Below, in pieces: positions 37,270 through 47,912 of a stretch of DNA of 64,000 nucleotides; position 1 is the first letter of the stretch; each line of letters starts with the position of its first letter. The stretch is from Stutzerimonas xanthomarina DSM 18231 (GTDB lineage Bacteria > Pseudomonadota > Gammaproteobacteria > Pseudomonadales > Pseudomonadaceae): NCBI RefSeq assembly GCF_900129835.1, contig NZ_FQXA01000005.1, positions 1-64,000 of the forward strand. Reading direction: 5' to 3'. The notes beneath the pieces were generated by a model. That model was not told the origin of the DNA and made no database searches. It saw only the letters and a program-made list of their open reading frames with translations. A program made the translations under genes and the position numbers.

Positions 37270-39561
37270 ATGAAAAGGCTGTATCTGCTCGGTCTGATGG
37301 CCGGTCTTTCGCTGCAATCAGTCGCCGCCGAGCCCCGTTTCCCGTTGCTGGACGACAAGCCGGCCTTCATCGCCAGCCTGATCGAACAGATGACGCTGGA
37401 AGAGAAAATCGGCCAATTGCGGCTGATCAGCATCGGTGGCGACATGCCGCGCGAGCGCATCCTCGATGAACTGGCGGCCGGTCACATTGGCGGCACCTTC
37501 AATACGGTGACCCGTCATGACAACCGGCCAATGCAGGAAGCGGCGTTGCGCAGCCGGATGAAGATCCCGATCTTCTTTGCCTATGACGTGGTGCATGGCC
37601 ACCGGACGATCTTTCCCATCGGCCTGGGCCTGGCTTCGAGCTGGGATCTCGACACAATCGCCACCAGCGGGCGCGTTCAGGCCATCGAAGCCAGTGCGGA
37701 CGGTCTGGACATGACCTTTGCGCCAATGGTGGATATCTCCCGCGATCCGCGCTGGGGGCGGACGTCCGAAGGGTTTGGTGAAGACCCGTACTTGGTGTCG
37801 GAGATCGCGCGCACCATGGTCCAGGCCTATCAGGGCAAGTCGCCCGCTGCGGCGGACAGCGTGACCGCCAGCGTCAAGCATTTCGCCCTGTACGGTGCGG
37901 TCGAAGGCGGGCGTGACTACAACGTGGTGGATATGAGCCCGATGCGCATGCATCAGGATTTCCTCCCGCCTTATCACGCTGCCATCGATGCCGGAGCCGG
38001 TGGCGTGATGGTCGCGCTCAATGCCATCAACGGCGTGCCGGCCAGCGCCAACACCTGGCTGCTGCAGGACCTGCTGCGGCGCGACTGGGGTTTCGACGGC
38101 GTTGCCCTCAGCGATCACGGGGCGATCAGCGAGCTGATGCGGCATGGCGTTGCAAAGGATGGCCGCGAGGCGGCAAAGCTGGCGATCAAGGCCGGTATCG
38201 ACATGAGCATGGCCGATTCCTTATACCGCGAGGAGCTGCCGGATCTGGTGGCGTCGGGTGAGGTCGGGATCGGTGAGATCGACACGGCCGTGCGCGAGGT
38301 GCTGGGCGCCAAGTACGACATGGGTCTGTTTCATGATCCATTCCGACGCATCGGCTCGGCCAAGGACGATCCCGCAGACGTCAACGCGGAGAGCCGTTTG
38401 CATCGCGAGGCTGCCAGAGCCGTGGCGCGTGAATCAATCGTGCTGCTTGAAAACAAGGATCAGACCTTGCCGTTGCAAAAGCGCGGAACCATCGCGCTGG
38501 TGGGGCCGCTGGCCGATTCACCGGTGGACATGATGGGCAGTTGGTCCGCAGCGGGCGTCGCCAAACAGTCGGTGACCTTGCGCCAGGGCTTGCTTGATGC
38601 GGTGGGCGACAACGCCGTTGTCCGTCATGCTCGCGGGGCCAATATCACCGACGACCCGCACATGGTCGAGTACCTGAACTTCCTCAACTGGGACAAACCC
38701 GAGGTAGTACAGGATGCCCGCTCGCCGCAAGCAATGATTGCCGAGGCGGTCGCAGTTGCCGAACAGGCCGACGTCATCGTTGCGGCTGTGGGCGAATCGC
38801 GCGGCATGTCCCATGAAGCATCGAGCCGCACCAGCCTGCAGATCCCTGAAAACCAGCAAACACTTTTGAAAGCACTGAAGAAGACCGGCAAACCGCTGGT
38901 GCTGGTGCTGATGAACGGGCGTCCACTGGACCTCAACTGGGCGAAGGCCAATGCCGATGCGGTTGTGGAAACTTGGTTCAGTGGCACCGAAGGCGGGCAT
39001 GCGATCGCTGACGTGCTGTTTGGCGATCAGAACCCCGCTGGCAAACTGCCGATCTCCTTTCCACGTTCGGTCGGGCAGATCCCTACGTACTACAACCACC
39101 TGCGCGTCGGTCGTCCGTATGTCGAGGGCAAGCCGGGCAACTACACCTCGCAGTATTTCGAGGAACCCAATGGGCCGTTGTACCCCTTCGGCTATGGTTT
39201 GAGCTACACCGAGTTCGAGTTGTCCGAGGTGCGCTTGTCGAGCCCGACCATGGCGCGCGGTGGTGATTTGGAAGCCAGTGTGACGCTGAAGAACACTGGG
39301 TCGCGTGATGGCGCGACGGCCGTGCAGTTGTATATCCGGGACGAAGTCGCGTCGGTGATTCGTCCCGTCAAGGAACTCAAAGCGTTTCGCAAGGTGTTCC
39401 TCAAGGCCGGCGAGACGCGGCGAGTCCGCTTCAAACTCGAAGAAAACGACCTGGCATTCGTCAACGCACAACTCGAAAGGGTGGCCGAGCCCGGCGTGTT
39501 CGAGGTGCAGATCGGGCTGGATTCGGCCGAGGTCGAACGAGCGCAATTCACCCTCCTGTAA
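37270..39561 (+). CDS. bglX: Periplasmic beta-glucosidase BglX (GH3)
   Basis: A secreted family 3 glycoside hydrolase that removes beta-linked glucose from the ends of glucans. The 763-residue precursor has a signal peptide (about 1-20), a barrel domain with the nucleophile Asp282 in GVALSDHGAISEL, a second alpha/beta domain and a C-terminal fibronectin-III-like domain. The glucan synthesis genes opgG and opgH follow 235 bases downstream on the same strand, so periplasmic glucan is a likely substrate. A weak hairpin (CTCAGCCC/GGGCTGAG, 39592-39618) follows the stop. Confidence 0.93.
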   Translation: MKRLYLLGLMAGLSLQSVAAEPRFPLLDDKPAFIASLIEQMTLEEKIGQLRLISIGGDMPRERILDELAAGHIGGTFNTVTRHDNRPMQEAALRSRMKIPIFFAYDVVHGHRTIFPIGLGLASSWDLDTIATSGRVQAIEASADGLDMTFAPMVDISRDPRWGRTSEGFGEDPYLVSEIARTMVQAYQGKSPAAADSVTASVKHFALYGAVEGGRDYNVVDMSPMRMHQDFLPPYHAAIDAGAGGVMVALNAINGVPASANTWLLQDLLRRDWGFDGVALSDHGAISELMRHGVAKDGREAAKLAIKAGIDMSMADSLYREELPDLVASGEVGIGEIDTAVREVLGAKYDMGLFHDPFRRIGSAKDDPADVNAESRLHREAARAVARESIVLLENKDQTLPLQKRGTIALVGPLADSPVDMMGSWSAAGVAKQSVTLRQGLLDAVGDNAVVRHARGANITDDPHMVEYLNFLNWDKPEVVQDARSPQAMIAEAVAVAEQADVIVAAVGESRGMSHEASSRTSLQIPENQQTLLKALKKTGKPLVLVLMNGRPLDLNWAKANADAVVETWFSGTEGGHAIADVLFGDQNPAGKLPISFPRSVGQIPTYYNHLRVGRPYVEGKPGNYTSQYFEEPNGPLYPFGYGLSYTEFELSEVRLSSPTMARGGDLEASVTLKNTGSRDGATAVQLYIRDEVASVIRPVKELKAFRKVFLKAGETRRVRFKLEENDLAFVNAQLERVAEPGVFEVQIGLDSAEVERAQFTLL

Positions 39562-39795
39562 GGCGTTGAGTTGGTCGCTGGCCGCCTGGCCCTCAGCCCG
39601 CTCTGGCTGGGGGCTGAGCGGCGTTGAACAATCTGCAAAAGACCTCTCGCAGTAGCTATCCGGCGCACAGGCGGCGTGGGATGATTTGCCGCTTTGCTTG
39701 GTTTTCCAGTGAATCATTTGCCACTGAGGAAGACCAACGACAGCAAACCGGGCCGCAATGCGGTCAGCGGTAATCGCAATTGCTCAGGAGGCAAT

Positions 39796-41367
39796 GTGTC
39801 ACGTACCTATCATTTCAAAACAGGCGCTCGCACGGGGCGGGCACTGGGAATGACGTTGAGTCTGTGTCTGGGACTGTTTGCCAGCAATAGCTGGGCGTTC
39901 AGCCTCGATGATGTCGCGGCCAAGGCGGAAAAGCTGGCCGCCGAAGGCTATGCAGCGCCGCAGAGCAATCTGCCGCCGGTGTTCCGCAACATGGCGTTTG
40001 CTGACTATCAGCAGCTGCGCTTCCGCGGTGACAAGGCGCTCTGGCACGACGAGCCGACACCTTTCGAAGTGCAGTTCTACCATCAGGGCATGCACTTCAA
40101 TGTGCCGGTGCGAATCAACGAGATCACGGCCAACGGCGTCGAAAAGGTCCGCTATAACCCGGACATGTTCGAGTTTGGCAAGGTCGAGATTGACCCGGCT
40201 GCGTTGGAAAATCTCGGTTTTGCCGGTTTCAAGGTGCTCTATCCGCTGAACAAGGCGGATAAGGCCGACGAGCTGATGACGCTGCTCGGTGCCAGCTATT
40301 TCCGGGTAATCGGCAAGGATCAGGTATACGGCCTGTCTGCGCGCGGTCTGGCTATCGACACGGCACTGCCGACTGGCGAGGAGTTTCCGCGTTTCCGGGA
40401 GTTCTGGATCGAACGCCCCGAAGCCGATCGCCGCAACCTGGTGATCTATGCGCTGCTGGATTCGCCGCGCGCCACGGGCGCCTATCGGATGGTGGTCACG
40501 CCGGGCAAGGACAGCACGGTCGACGTCAAAGCGCGTGTTTATTTGCGTGAGCCGGTGGAGAAACTCGGTATCGGTGCCCTCACCAGCATGTATCTGTTCG
40601 GTGCCAATCAGCCCAGCGAACTGCTCAATTATCGGCCACAGCTGCACGACTCCGAGGGGCTGGCGATTCACACCGGCGCTGATGAGTGGATTTGGCGGCC
40701 ACTGAACAATCCCAAGCGGCTGGCGATCAGCAGTTACGCGGTCGAAAACCCGCGCGGTTTCGGTCTGCTCCAGCGCACCCGCGATTTTAGCCGCTACGAG
40801 GATCTGGACGACCGCTACGAGCTGCGCCCCAGCGGTTGGGTCGAGCCGAAGGGCGACTGGGGCAAGGGCCGGGTGGAGCTGATCGAAATCCCCACGCCGG
40901 ACGAAACCAACGACAACATCGTTGCGTTCTGGGTCCCCGAGAAGCGACCGGAGCCCGGCGAACCGCTGGATTTCGAATACCGTCTGCACTTCACCATGGA
41001 TGAACCGGCGCTGCATGATCCGAAGCTCGCCTGGGTCAGCCAGACACGGCTGTCTGCGGGTGATGTGAAGCAGTCCAACCTCATCCGTCAGCCGGATGGC
41101 AGCACCGCGCTGATCGTCGATTTCGTCGGCCAAAATCTGGCCGAAATGCCGGCAGACGCGCCGGTCTCGACGCGGGTCAGCATTGGCGAGAACGCCGAGC
41201 TGGTGGAGAACAACCTGCGGCACAACCCGGTCACCGATGGCTGGCGCCTTACCTTGCGTCTGAAGGTGCGCGACCCCAAACGTCCCGTTGAACTGCGCGC
41301 AGCCCTGGTGGAAGGCGAGAAGACGCTTTCCGAAACCTGGAGCTACCAGATTCCGATCAGTGAGTAA
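39796..41367 (+). CDS. opgG: Periplasmic glucan biosynthesis protein OpgG (MdoG)
   Basis: A periplasmic protein needed to make branched osmoregulated glucans, probably by processing the glucose chain made by OpgH. The 523-residue precursor has a signal peptide ending near SNSWAFS and the family segments [30 protein letters not shown] and [20 protein letters not shown]. The GTG start follows CAGGAGGCAAT; an upstream ATG at 39694 would put 34 residues ahead of the signal peptide. opgH overlaps its end by 8 bases. Confidence 0.94.
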   Translation: MSRTYHFKTGARTGRALGMTLSLCLGLFASNSWAFSLDDVAAKAEKLAAEGYAAPQSNLPPVFRNMAFADYQQLRFRGDKALWHDEPTPFEVQFYHQGMHFNVPVRINEITANGVEKVRYNPDMFEFGKVEIDPAALENLGFAGFKVLYPLNKADKADELMTLLGASYFRVIGKDQVYGLSARGLAIDTALPTGEEFPRFREFWIERPEADRRNLVIYALLDSPRATGAYRMVVTPGKDSTVDVKARVYLREPVEKLGIGALTSMYLFGANQPSELLNYRPQLHDSEGLAIHTGADEWIWRPLNNPKRLAISSYAVENPRGFGLLQRTRDFSRYEDLDDRYELRPSGWVEPKGDWGKGRVELIEIPTPDETNDNIVAFWVPEKRPEPGEPLDFEYRLHFTMDEPALHDPKLAWVSQTRLSAGDVKQSNLIRQPDGSTALIVDFVGQNLAEMPADAPVSTRVSIGENAELVENNLRHNPVTDGWRLTLRLKVRDPKRPVELRAALVEGEKTLSETWSYQIPISE

Positions 41368-43945
41368 CCTCGTGGAGCCTTCAAATATCGGGCGCTACAT
41401 TAGCCAGTTGCCCCTGGATGACCCGCAACGCCAAGCGCTGATCCAAGACGTGGAGCAGGGCAATGGCGAGCTGGCGGATATTCATCGGGCACTGGGTCGA
41501 GCGGTACCGACTGCCAGCGAGATCGAACCGGGCGGAGGTGATCTGCTGGGATCGGTCGCCGCTCGCCTGAAACTCGGCTGGGGCGAGACCCTGGAGCGCG
41601 CAAAGGCGCTCACGCATGACTATCAGGGACGCACCTGCATCGACTCGACCCCGCCCATCGTGCGCACGCGGATGGTGCCCGAGCCGTGGCATACCAACGT
41701 GTTGCGACTCAGCTGGTGGCGTTTTCTGCGCAAGAAGAACCGCACGGTGGAGCTGCCGCCTGCCCAGTCCGTCGATCGTTCCGGCTGGCGCAAGGTGGCG
41801 GCCTATCGCCGCGCAACATTGCTGATATTGATGCTCGTGCAGACTGTTATAGCGACCTGGCACATGAAATCGGTGTTGCCGTATCAGGGCTGGGCGCTGG
41901 TCGATCTGCAGGAAGTGTTCCAGCAACCGCTGCAAGAGTCGGCGCGGCAGATTCTTCCGTATGTGGTGCAGACGAGCATCCTGCTGCTGTTTGCGCTGTT
42001 GTTCTGTTGGGTGTCGGTGGGCTTCTGGACAGCGCTGATGGGCTTCATTCAGCTGCTCAAAAGGCGTGACCAATACAACATCTCGGCGACGACCCTGGGC
42101 GATGAGCCGATCCCGCGCGAGGCACGCACGGCACTGGTGATGCCAATTGCCAACGAGGATGTGCCACGTGTGTTTGCCGGGCTGCGTGCGACCTTCGAGT
42201 CGCTCAAGGCGACGGGACAGCTGGAGCACTTCGATATTTTCGTGCTCAGCGACAGTAATGATCCGGATACCTGCGTCGCCGAGCAGAAGGCCTGGCTGGA
42301 GGTCTGTCGCGAAGTCGACGGCTTCGGCCATATCTTCTATCGGCGTCGCCGTCGTCGGGTTAAGCGCAAGAGCGGCAACATCGACGACTTCTGTCGCCGC
42401 TGGGGTAGCAGCTACCGCTACATGGTGGTGCTCGACGCCGACAGCGTCATGAGCGGCGACTGCCTGACCAGCCTGGTGCGGCTGATGGAAGCCAATCCCG
42501 GTGCAGGCATTATCCAGACGGCGCCAAAGGCATCGGGCATGGACACGCTATATGCGCGCATGCAGCAGTTCGCCACGCGCGTCTATGGCCCGTTGTTCAC
42601 GGCCGGGCTTAATTACTGGCAGTTGGGCGAGTCCCATTACTGGGGTCACAACGCGATTATCCGGGTCAAACCCTTTATCGAGCACTGCGCCTTGGCGCCG
42701 TTGCCTGGCAAAGGCGCCTTCGCGGGCGACATCCTGTCCCACGACTTTGTCGAAGCGGCGCTGATGCGTCGTGCCGGCTGGGGCGTCTGGATCGCCTATG
42801 ATTTGCCAGGAAGTTACGAGGAACTGCCACCGAACCTGCTCGACGAACTAAAGCGCGATCGCCGCTGGTGCCACGGCAACCTGATGAACTTCCGGCTGTT
42901 CTTGGTCAAGGGCATGCACACGGTGCACCGCTTCGTGTTCCTGACGGGGGTGATGTCCTACCTGTCGGCGCCGTTGTGGTTCGTCTTCCTGGCGCTGTCG
43001 ACCGGGCTGTTGGCGATCCACACGCTGATGGTGCCGGAGTACTTCCTGCAGCCGAATCAGCTGTATCCGCTGTGGCCGCAATGGCATCCGCAGGAGGCCA
43101 TCGCGCTGTTCTCGGCGACGCTGACGCTGCTGTTCCTGCCGAAGCTGCTCAGCGTATTGCTGATCTGCATTCAGGGCGCTCACGAGTACGGCGGGCGTGC
43201 TCGCCTGTTGCTGTCGATGCTGCTGGAAAGCGTGTTTTCGATGCTGGCCGCGCCGGTGCGCATGTTGTTCCATACGGTGTTCGTCAGCGCCGCGTTTCTC
43301 GGCTGGTCGGTGCAGTGGAACTCACCGCAGCGCGCCGATAATGCGACACCCTGGAGCGAAGCCTTGCGGCGGCACGGTCCGCAGATGCTGCTGGGCGTGC
43401 TCTGGATGGCGTTGGTGGGCTGGCTCGACCCAGCCTTCCTCTGGTGGTTGGCGCCGATTGTGGTTTCGCTGATCCTGTCGGCGCCTGTGTCGGTGATCAC
43501 CAGCCGCACGGGCCTGGGGCAGGCCGCGTTTCGTCGCAAGTTGTTCCTCATCCCCGAGGAGTTCCAGCCGCCGCAGGAACTGGCATCGACCGACCGCTAC
43601 ACGCGGGAGAACCAGGCCAACGCACTGGCGAACGGCTTTATCGCGGCCACTGTCGATCCGATCTACAACGCGCTGGTGTGCGGCATGGCGCGGGCGCGGC
43701 ATGCCAAGGTGGTACCGGGTGCCGAGTTGCTGCGTGAGCAACGGATGCAGCAGATCCTCGATGCGGGGCCGAACGGAGCTGCCGAAGCGGCCCGATGGCG
43801 TTTGCTCAATGACCCGGACGGTATGGCGCAGCTGCATTCGCGGGTCTGGCAGGATCAGCGCTATCAGGCGTGGCGCGATGCCTACCGTCAGCCTGACTTC
43901 GATAACGCGTCGAGCACCGAAGCAGCCGCAGTGTCGCAGGGCTAA
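41360..43945 (+). CDS. opgH: Glucan glucosyltransferase OpgH (MdoH)
   Basis: Inner-membrane GT2 glucosyltransferase that builds the linear beta-1,2 glucan backbone from UDP-glucose and exports it. The 861-residue protein has a cytoplasmic N-terminus, two helices near 148-225, the catalytic domain with [10 protein letters not shown] and the QxxRW-like DRRWCHGN, and a block of helices from about 525. The GTG start lies inside opgG and is translationally coupled. In Escherichia coli OpgH also inhibits FtsZ; that role cannot be read from sequence here. Confidence 0.94.
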   Translation: MSNLVEPSNIGRYISQLPLDDPQRQALIQDVEQGNGELADIHRALGRAVPTASEIEPGGGDLLGSVAARLKLGWGETLERAKALTHDYQGRTCIDSTPPIVRTRMVPEPWHTNVLRLSWWRFLRKKNRTVELPPAQSVDRSGWRKVAAYRRATLLILMLVQTVIATWHMKSVLPYQGWALVDLQEVFQQPLQESARQILPYVVQTSILLLFALLFCWVSVGFWTALMGFIQLLKRRDQYNISATTLGDEPIPREARTALVMPIANEDVPRVFAGLRATFESLKATGQLEHFDIFVLSDSNDPDTCVAEQKAWLEVCREVDGFGHIFYRRRRRRVKRKSGNIDDFCRRWGSSYRYMVVLDADSVMSGDCLTSLVRLMEANPGAGIIQTAPKASGMDTLYARMQQFATRVYGPLFTAGLNYWQLGESHYWGHNAIIRVKPFIEHCALAPLPGKGAFAGDILSHDFVEAALMRRAGWGVWIAYDLPGSYEELPPNLLDELKRDRRWCHGNLMNFRLFLVKGMHTVHRFVFLTGVMSYLSAPLWFVFLALSTGLLAIHTLMVPEYFLQPNQLYPLWPQWHPQEAIALFSATLTLLFLPKLLSVLLICIQGAHEYGGRARLLLSMLLESVFSMLAAPVRMLFHTVFVSAAFLGWSVQWNSPQRADNATPWSEALRRHGPQMLLGVLWMALVGWLDPAFLWWLAPIVVSLILSAPVSVITSRTGLGQAAFRRKLFLIPEEFQPPQELASTDRYTRENQANALANGFIAATVDPIYNALVCGMARARHAKVVPGAELLREQRMQQILDAGPNGAAEAARWRLLNDPDGMAQLHSRVWQDQRYQAWRDAYRQPDFDNASSTEAAAVSQG

Positions 43946-43954
43946 AGCAAAGAG

Positions 43955-43987
43955 GCTCCGCGGCGTCTGAGCCAGACGCCGCGGAGC
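43955..43987. terminator. Strong hairpin between convergent opgH and cytochrome c genes
   Basis: GCTCCGCGGCGTCTG (43955-43969) and CAGACGCCGCGGAGC (43973-43987) form a perfect 15-bp stem with a 3-base loop. It starts 9 bases after the opgH stop and ends 6 bases before the facing gene. There is no T tract, but its strength and place fit a two-way terminator. Confidence 0.7.
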
Positions 43988-43993
43988 AGTCGG

Positions 43994-44665
43994 TCAATGA
44001 GCGTGATCGCTGCCATCGGCATGGCGGTGGATGTCAGGCTTGGCGGCCTCCGCCTGATGTAGGTTTTCAGTCGAGTGCATGTCGCCATGGTGATCGTCTT
44101 TAGCTACGGGCGCGGCGTTGGGCATGTTGGTTTCCCCACCGCCGTGATGATGACCGCCGCTCGTCGCCACCAGCGCTTTGTATTCCATGGCCGTCAGCGC
44201 CGGCAGTTGCTCGAGCAGGGCAACGAGCTCCCAGATGTAGCGGTCTTCCATACTCCGGCCCCATGCAGGCATACCGGAGGCCTGGATTCCATGTTTGATC
44301 GTCCAGAAATTCTCGGCCGGGTCGCGCTTGCGGTTGACGTCAGTCAGATTTGGCGGCGCAGGGCTGAGATTTTCGCTTAGCTCGGTCGGACCGGCACCCG
44401 GTGCGAGATGGCAGGCGACGCACATGGCTTCGTAATTGCCAGCGCCTGAGCGAATCAGTTCGGCATCGCCCAGTTCCGGCACCTTGATGGCTTCGGCGCG
44501 AACCGCCACGGAGCGCTGGCGGGCGGTCTCCAGCAGTGAGTGGATCGGCCCGCTATGCGGCACGTCGGCTCCGACATTGACGACTCCGAAATACACCACG
44601 GCCGCAGCGGCCAGCACCAATGCCACTGCAGCCAGTAGCAGTGTCGTCAGGGTTTTGAGCATCAT
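43994..44665 (-). CDS. Cytochrome c with histidine-rich tail, copper operon
   Basis: A membrane-anchored class I cytochrome c. The 223-residue protein has an N-terminal helix (about 6-32) and the haem site MCVACH (Cys82, Cys85, His86), with the likely sixth ligand Met in QASGMPAWG. A C-terminal tail of about 50 residues holds many His, with HHHGG and HRHADGSDHAH, which should bind copper or another metal. It is the last gene of the copper operon, 8 bases after copB. A haem protein in this place suggests that electron transfer and copper handling are linked, but its partner is not known. Confidence 0.8.
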   Translation of the reverse strand: MMLKTLTTLLLAAVALVLAAAAVVYFGVVNVGADVPHSGPIHSLLETARQRSVAVRAEAIKVPELGDAELIRSGAGNYEAMCVACHLAPGAGPTELSENLSPAPPNLTDVNRKRDPAENFWTIKHGIQASGMPAWGRSMEDRYIWELVALLEQLPALTAMEYKALVATSGGHHHGGGETNMPNAAPVAKDDHHGDMHSTENLHQAEAAKPDIHRHADGSDHAH

Positions 44666-44673
44666 CCATTACC

Positions 44674-45639
44674 TCAGAACCAGAATCGGATGCCCGCCAC
44701 CAGGCGAGCCTCGCTTGTGTCTTCACCCTCAGCCCGCTGCAGCTCGGCGCTGTTGCCGTAAGCCCGGCTCCAGCTGACGCCCACGTAAGGCGCGAACTGT
44801 CGGCTGATTTCATAGCGCAGCCGTAGCCCAATGCTGGCATCGCTTAGCCCGGAGCCGGTGCCACGGGATTCGTCCGTGCGTCCATACAGATTAAGCTCGG
44901 CGGTGGGCTGCAGCACCCAGCGCTGGGTCAGCAGCATGTCGTATTCGGCCTCAAGCCGCAGCGCGGACTGACCGCCCTCGCCAAGGAAAGCTGTGGCCTC
45001 GGTTTCCAGCCCGTACAGCGGCATGCCCTGCACGCCGAATGCCGCCCAGGTTTGCGGCGAGCCGGGTTCGAAGTCCTGGCGGACACCGGCGACGGTTTCC
45101 CACCAGGGACCTATTGCGTGACTCCAGAGCAGCTGCAGTTCGGCTTCTTCGGTATGCCCATTGGTTCGTTCGCCTTCCGAGCGAAAGGCCAGCCGGTCGA
45201 TATCGCCGCCAGCCCAACCACTCAGATCCCAGGCCAGCGTGCTGCCGGCGTCGGCGTCCTGCCATTCCAGCTCGTCGGCGACGAACATGAAATGGCTGCT
45301 GCCCTGATGCATGCCGTGGTCGGGCAGGTCGGGAAAGGCCGCCTCGATGTCGGCGGGACGAAGCGTCGGGACAGGCGGGCGATTTGCCTCGCCTGGCGGG
45401 ATCCCCGTTGCGGGTGGATGCGGCATGGCGTGACCTGAATGATCCATCGCGCCATGGTCCATTCTGCCGTGGTCCGGTTGCCCATGGTTCGGCTCTGTGT
45501 GGTCCCAACGCTGCTGTTCAGCAGGAACAGGTGCAGCCGGTGAGTGGCCGGCATGGCCAGAGTGGTCCATCGCTTCCTGCGCCTGGCTGGTGGCGGCGGC
45601 CAGGCAGAGCGCGCTTAGCAGCGCGATCTTAATGGTCAT
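44674..45639 (-). CDS. copB: Copper resistance protein CopB (outer membrane)
   Basis: The 321-residue precursor has a signal peptide (about 1-20), a Met/His-rich N-terminal stretch ([27 protein letters not shown]) and a CopB/PcoB domain predicted to form an outer-membrane beta barrel (ending VAGIRFWF, a typical aromatic barrel terminus). CopB proteins bind copper at the outer membrane. The ATG at 45639 was preferred over a GTG at 45660; it overlaps the preceding small gene by 11 bases. Confidence 0.9.
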   Translation of the reverse strand: MTIKIALLSALCLAAATSQAQEAMDHSGHAGHSPAAPVPAEQQRWDHTEPNHGQPDHGRMDHGAMDHSGHAMPHPPATGIPPGEANRPPVPTLRPADIEAAFPDLPDHGMHQGSSHFMFVADELEWQDADAGSTLAWDLSGWAGGDIDRLAFRSEGERTNGHTEEAELQLLWSHAIGPWWETVAGVRQDFEPGSPQTWAAFGVQGMPLYGLETEATAFLGEGGQSALRLEAEYDMLLTQRWVLQPTAELNLYGRTDESRGTGSGLSDASIGLRLRYEISRQFAPYVGVSWSRAYGNSAELQRAEGEDTSEARLVAGIRFWF

Positions 45640-45958
45640 GCTTGGGGCTCTTATCGTCACGCCCTTGGGATTGATGAGGCCCTGCGCCCATGCTGCCTTG
45701 GTCCATCTGTCCGGATCCCATGTGCTGCTTATGCATCTGCATCATCTGATCGTGATCCATGCGCCCGTGGCCCATCCCTTCATGGTCCGATATTCCGCCT
45801 TGCGCTTTCTGCGCGTGGCTGACCTCTGGGGCAGCTTGCTGCGGCGGGGCCTCGCCCGGATGATGACCGTCGTGCTCGGTCTGTGCCTGCACAGCGGTCA
45901 GGGGCAGGGCGGCGAGCAGAACGATAGCGATCAGTGAGTTGCGCTTGAAAATGCTCAT
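45629..45958 (-). CDS. Small Met/His-rich periplasmic protein of the cop operon
   Basis: A 109-residue protein with a signal peptide ending TAVQAQ and a mature part rich in His, Met, Asp and Gln ([20 protein letters not shown], then [12 protein letters not shown]). The composition indicates a copper sponge in the periplasm. The start at 45958 follows GGAGAACCTC. It lies between copA (11 bases away) and copB (overlapping). No named family was recognised. Confidence 0.7.
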   Translation of the reverse strand: MSIFKRNSLIAIVLLAALPLTAVQAQTEHDGHHPGEAPPQQAAPEVSHAQKAQGGISDHEGMGHGRMDHDQMMQMHKQHMGSGQMDQGSMGAGPHQSQGRDDKSPKHDH

Positions 45959-45969
45959 GAGGTTCTCCT

Positions 45970-47832
45970 TCATTCTTCTACCCGGACTTCGCGGAACATC
46001 CCGAGGTCCATATGCATCAGCATGTGGCAGTGATAGGCCCAGCGGCCCAGTGCGTCAGCCGTGACGCGATAGCTCCGTTTGGAGCCGGGAGGCATGTCGA
46101 TGGTGTGCTTGCGTACCTGGAACCGGCCGTGTTCGTCCTCTAGGTCGCTCCACAACCCGTGCAGGTGAATGGGGTGGTGCATCATGGTGTCGTTGACCAG
46201 CACGAAGCGCACCCGCTCGCCGTACTTGAGCCGGATCGGCTCGGATTTCGCGTAGGGGATCCCGTCGAATGACCAGGCGAAGCGCTCCATATGGCCGGTC
46301 AGGTGCAACTCGATGGTGCGCGTCGGCTCACGGCCATCCGGATCGGGGAAGGTGCTGCGCAGGTCAGCGTAGGTCAGCACGCGGCGGCCGTTATCACGCA
46401 GGCCGATACCCGGATCATCCAGCTTTGGCACAGGCATCATGGTCTGCATGTCGACCAGCGGATTGCCCTTCTCACTGGCAGGGTGCGTTTGCATCTGGCT
46501 GCTGGCCGCGGCACCGCCGCCGTGGCCCATTGCCGAATGGTCCATGCCGTCCATGCCGTCCATGTCTTCCATGCTCGACGGTTGCATCTGGCTGTGGTCC
46601 ACCTGGCCATGATTCATCTGTCCATGTTCCATCTGGCCGTGCTGTGGCGCTTCGTGCTGCATCGCCGGCTGATCGTTGCCCGCTGCGTGTGCACCGTGAT
46701 CGCCATGGCCCATGTCATCCATGTTCAGCTCAGGACGGGCGTCGGGCTCTGGCACGGGCGCGCTCAGCCCCTGGTGAAGAGCCAGGGTGCCACGGGCGAA
46801 GCCGCTGCGATCCATTGATTGGGCGAACAGGGTATAGGCGTCCTGGCCGCCATCCGGCGTGACGATCACATCGACCGTTTCGGCGACGGCCAGGCGCAGT
46901 TCATCGACCTCGACCGGCTCGACGGTCTGCCCGTCCACAGCCACCACGGTGAGCTTCAGGCCCGGTATGCGGAAGTCGAAATAGGTCATTGCCGAGCCGT
47001 TGATCAGGCGCAGACGCACCCGCTCGCCCGGTTCAAAGACGCCGGTCCAGTTGCCGTCCGGCGCGTGGCCGTTGAGCAGGTAGGTGTTGGTTTCGCCACT
47101 GACATCGGCAAGATCCGTGGGCGTCATCTTCATCTTGGCCCAGGCCCAGCGATTGCCAACGGTCTCGCGCCAACCCTGGTCGGCCACATCATTGATGAAG
47201 TCGCCGAGGGTTCGCCGCCCGCGGTTGTAGTAATCCGATTGCTTCTTCAGCTTGTCGAGTACGCGGGCCGGGCCTTTATCGGTCCAGTCGGTGAGCATTA
47301 CCACGTAGTCACGTTCGTACTCGAAGGGTTCGGGCTCGAGCGGATCGATCACCAGCGGCCCGTAGACACCAAGCTGCTCCTGAAACGCCGAGTGGCTGTG
47401 GTACCAGTAGGTACCGCTCTGTTTCACTCGGAACCGGTACTCGTAGAGGCCGTCCGGAGCGATGCCAGCAAAACTGAAGCCGGGTACGCCGTCCATGTTG
47501 GCCGGCAGCAGGATGCCGTGCCAGTGGATCGACGTATCCTGTGGCAGGCGGTTGTGCACTCGCAGCGTCACGGTGTCGCCTTCACGCCAGCGCAGCAGGG
47601 GGCCGGGAATACTCCCGTTGATGGCCATCGCGGTGCGCTCGCGACCGCTGAAGTTGACCGCCAGCGAGTCGATGATCAGGTCGAACTGCGTTCCGGCCAA
47701 TACGCCCTGGTCACCGGTCTGGTGAGGACGCGCAACGGCCCACACAGGCTGACGCCAGATGCCCAGCCCGGCGACGACGCCTCCGGCAGCCAGGCTTTTG
47801 ACGAAGGTACGGCGCGAGGATGTACTGAGCAT
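45970..47832 (-). CDS. copA: Multicopper oxidase CopA, copper resistance
   Basis: Periplasmic multicopper oxidase that oxidises Cu(I) and binds extra copper. The 620-residue precursor starts with a twin-arginine signal (SSRRTFVKSLAAGG), so it is folded before export. Type 1/2/3 copper ligands are visible: HWHG near residue 108, HSHSAF near 147, the C-terminal HPIHLHG and the closing HCHMLMHMDLGMF. Between domains two and three is a long Met/His-rich insert (MEHGQMNHGQVDHSQM, then MDGMDHSAMGHGGG), the mark of the CopA/PcoA group. Confidence 0.95.
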   Translation of the reverse strand: MLSTSSRRTFVKSLAAGGVVAGLGIWRQPVWAVARPHQTGDQGVLAGTQFDLIIDSLAVNFSGRERTAMAINGSIPGPLLRWREGDTVTLRVHNRLPQDTSIHWHGILLPANMDGVPGFSFAGIAPDGLYEYRFRVKQSGTYWYHSHSAFQEQLGVYGPLVIDPLEPEPFEYERDYVVMLTDWTDKGPARVLDKLKKQSDYYNRGRRTLGDFINDVADQGWRETVGNRWAWAKMKMTPTDLADVSGETNTYLLNGHAPDGNWTGVFEPGERVRLRLINGSAMTYFDFRIPGLKLTVVAVDGQTVEPVEVDELRLAVAETVDVIVTPDGGQDAYTLFAQSMDRSGFARGTLALHQGLSAPVPEPDARPELNMDDMGHGDHGAHAAGNDQPAMQHEAPQHGQMEHGQMNHGQVDHSQMQPSSMEDMDGMDGMDHSAMGHGGGAAASSQMQTHPASEKGNPLVDMQTMMPVPKLDDPGIGLRDNGRRVLTYADLRSTFPDPDGREPTRTIELHLTGHMERFAWSFDGIPYAKSEPIRLKYGERVRFVLVNDTMMHHPIHLHGLWSDLEDEHGRFQVRKHTIDMPPGSKRSYRVTADALGRWAYHCHMLMHMDLGMFREVRVEE

Positions 47833-47912
47833 GGAGATCCTGTTTGGTCAGCCCTGAGTGCGAATACGCCCGCCAGCCCTGAGGCAGGCGGGCGAAGAGG
47901 TTCCGGCCAGAC

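Noticed and set aside
39694..39795. Longer OpgG starting at an upstream ATG
   Set aside because: It would place 34 polar residues before the signal peptide; the GTG at 39796 has CAGGAGG in front.
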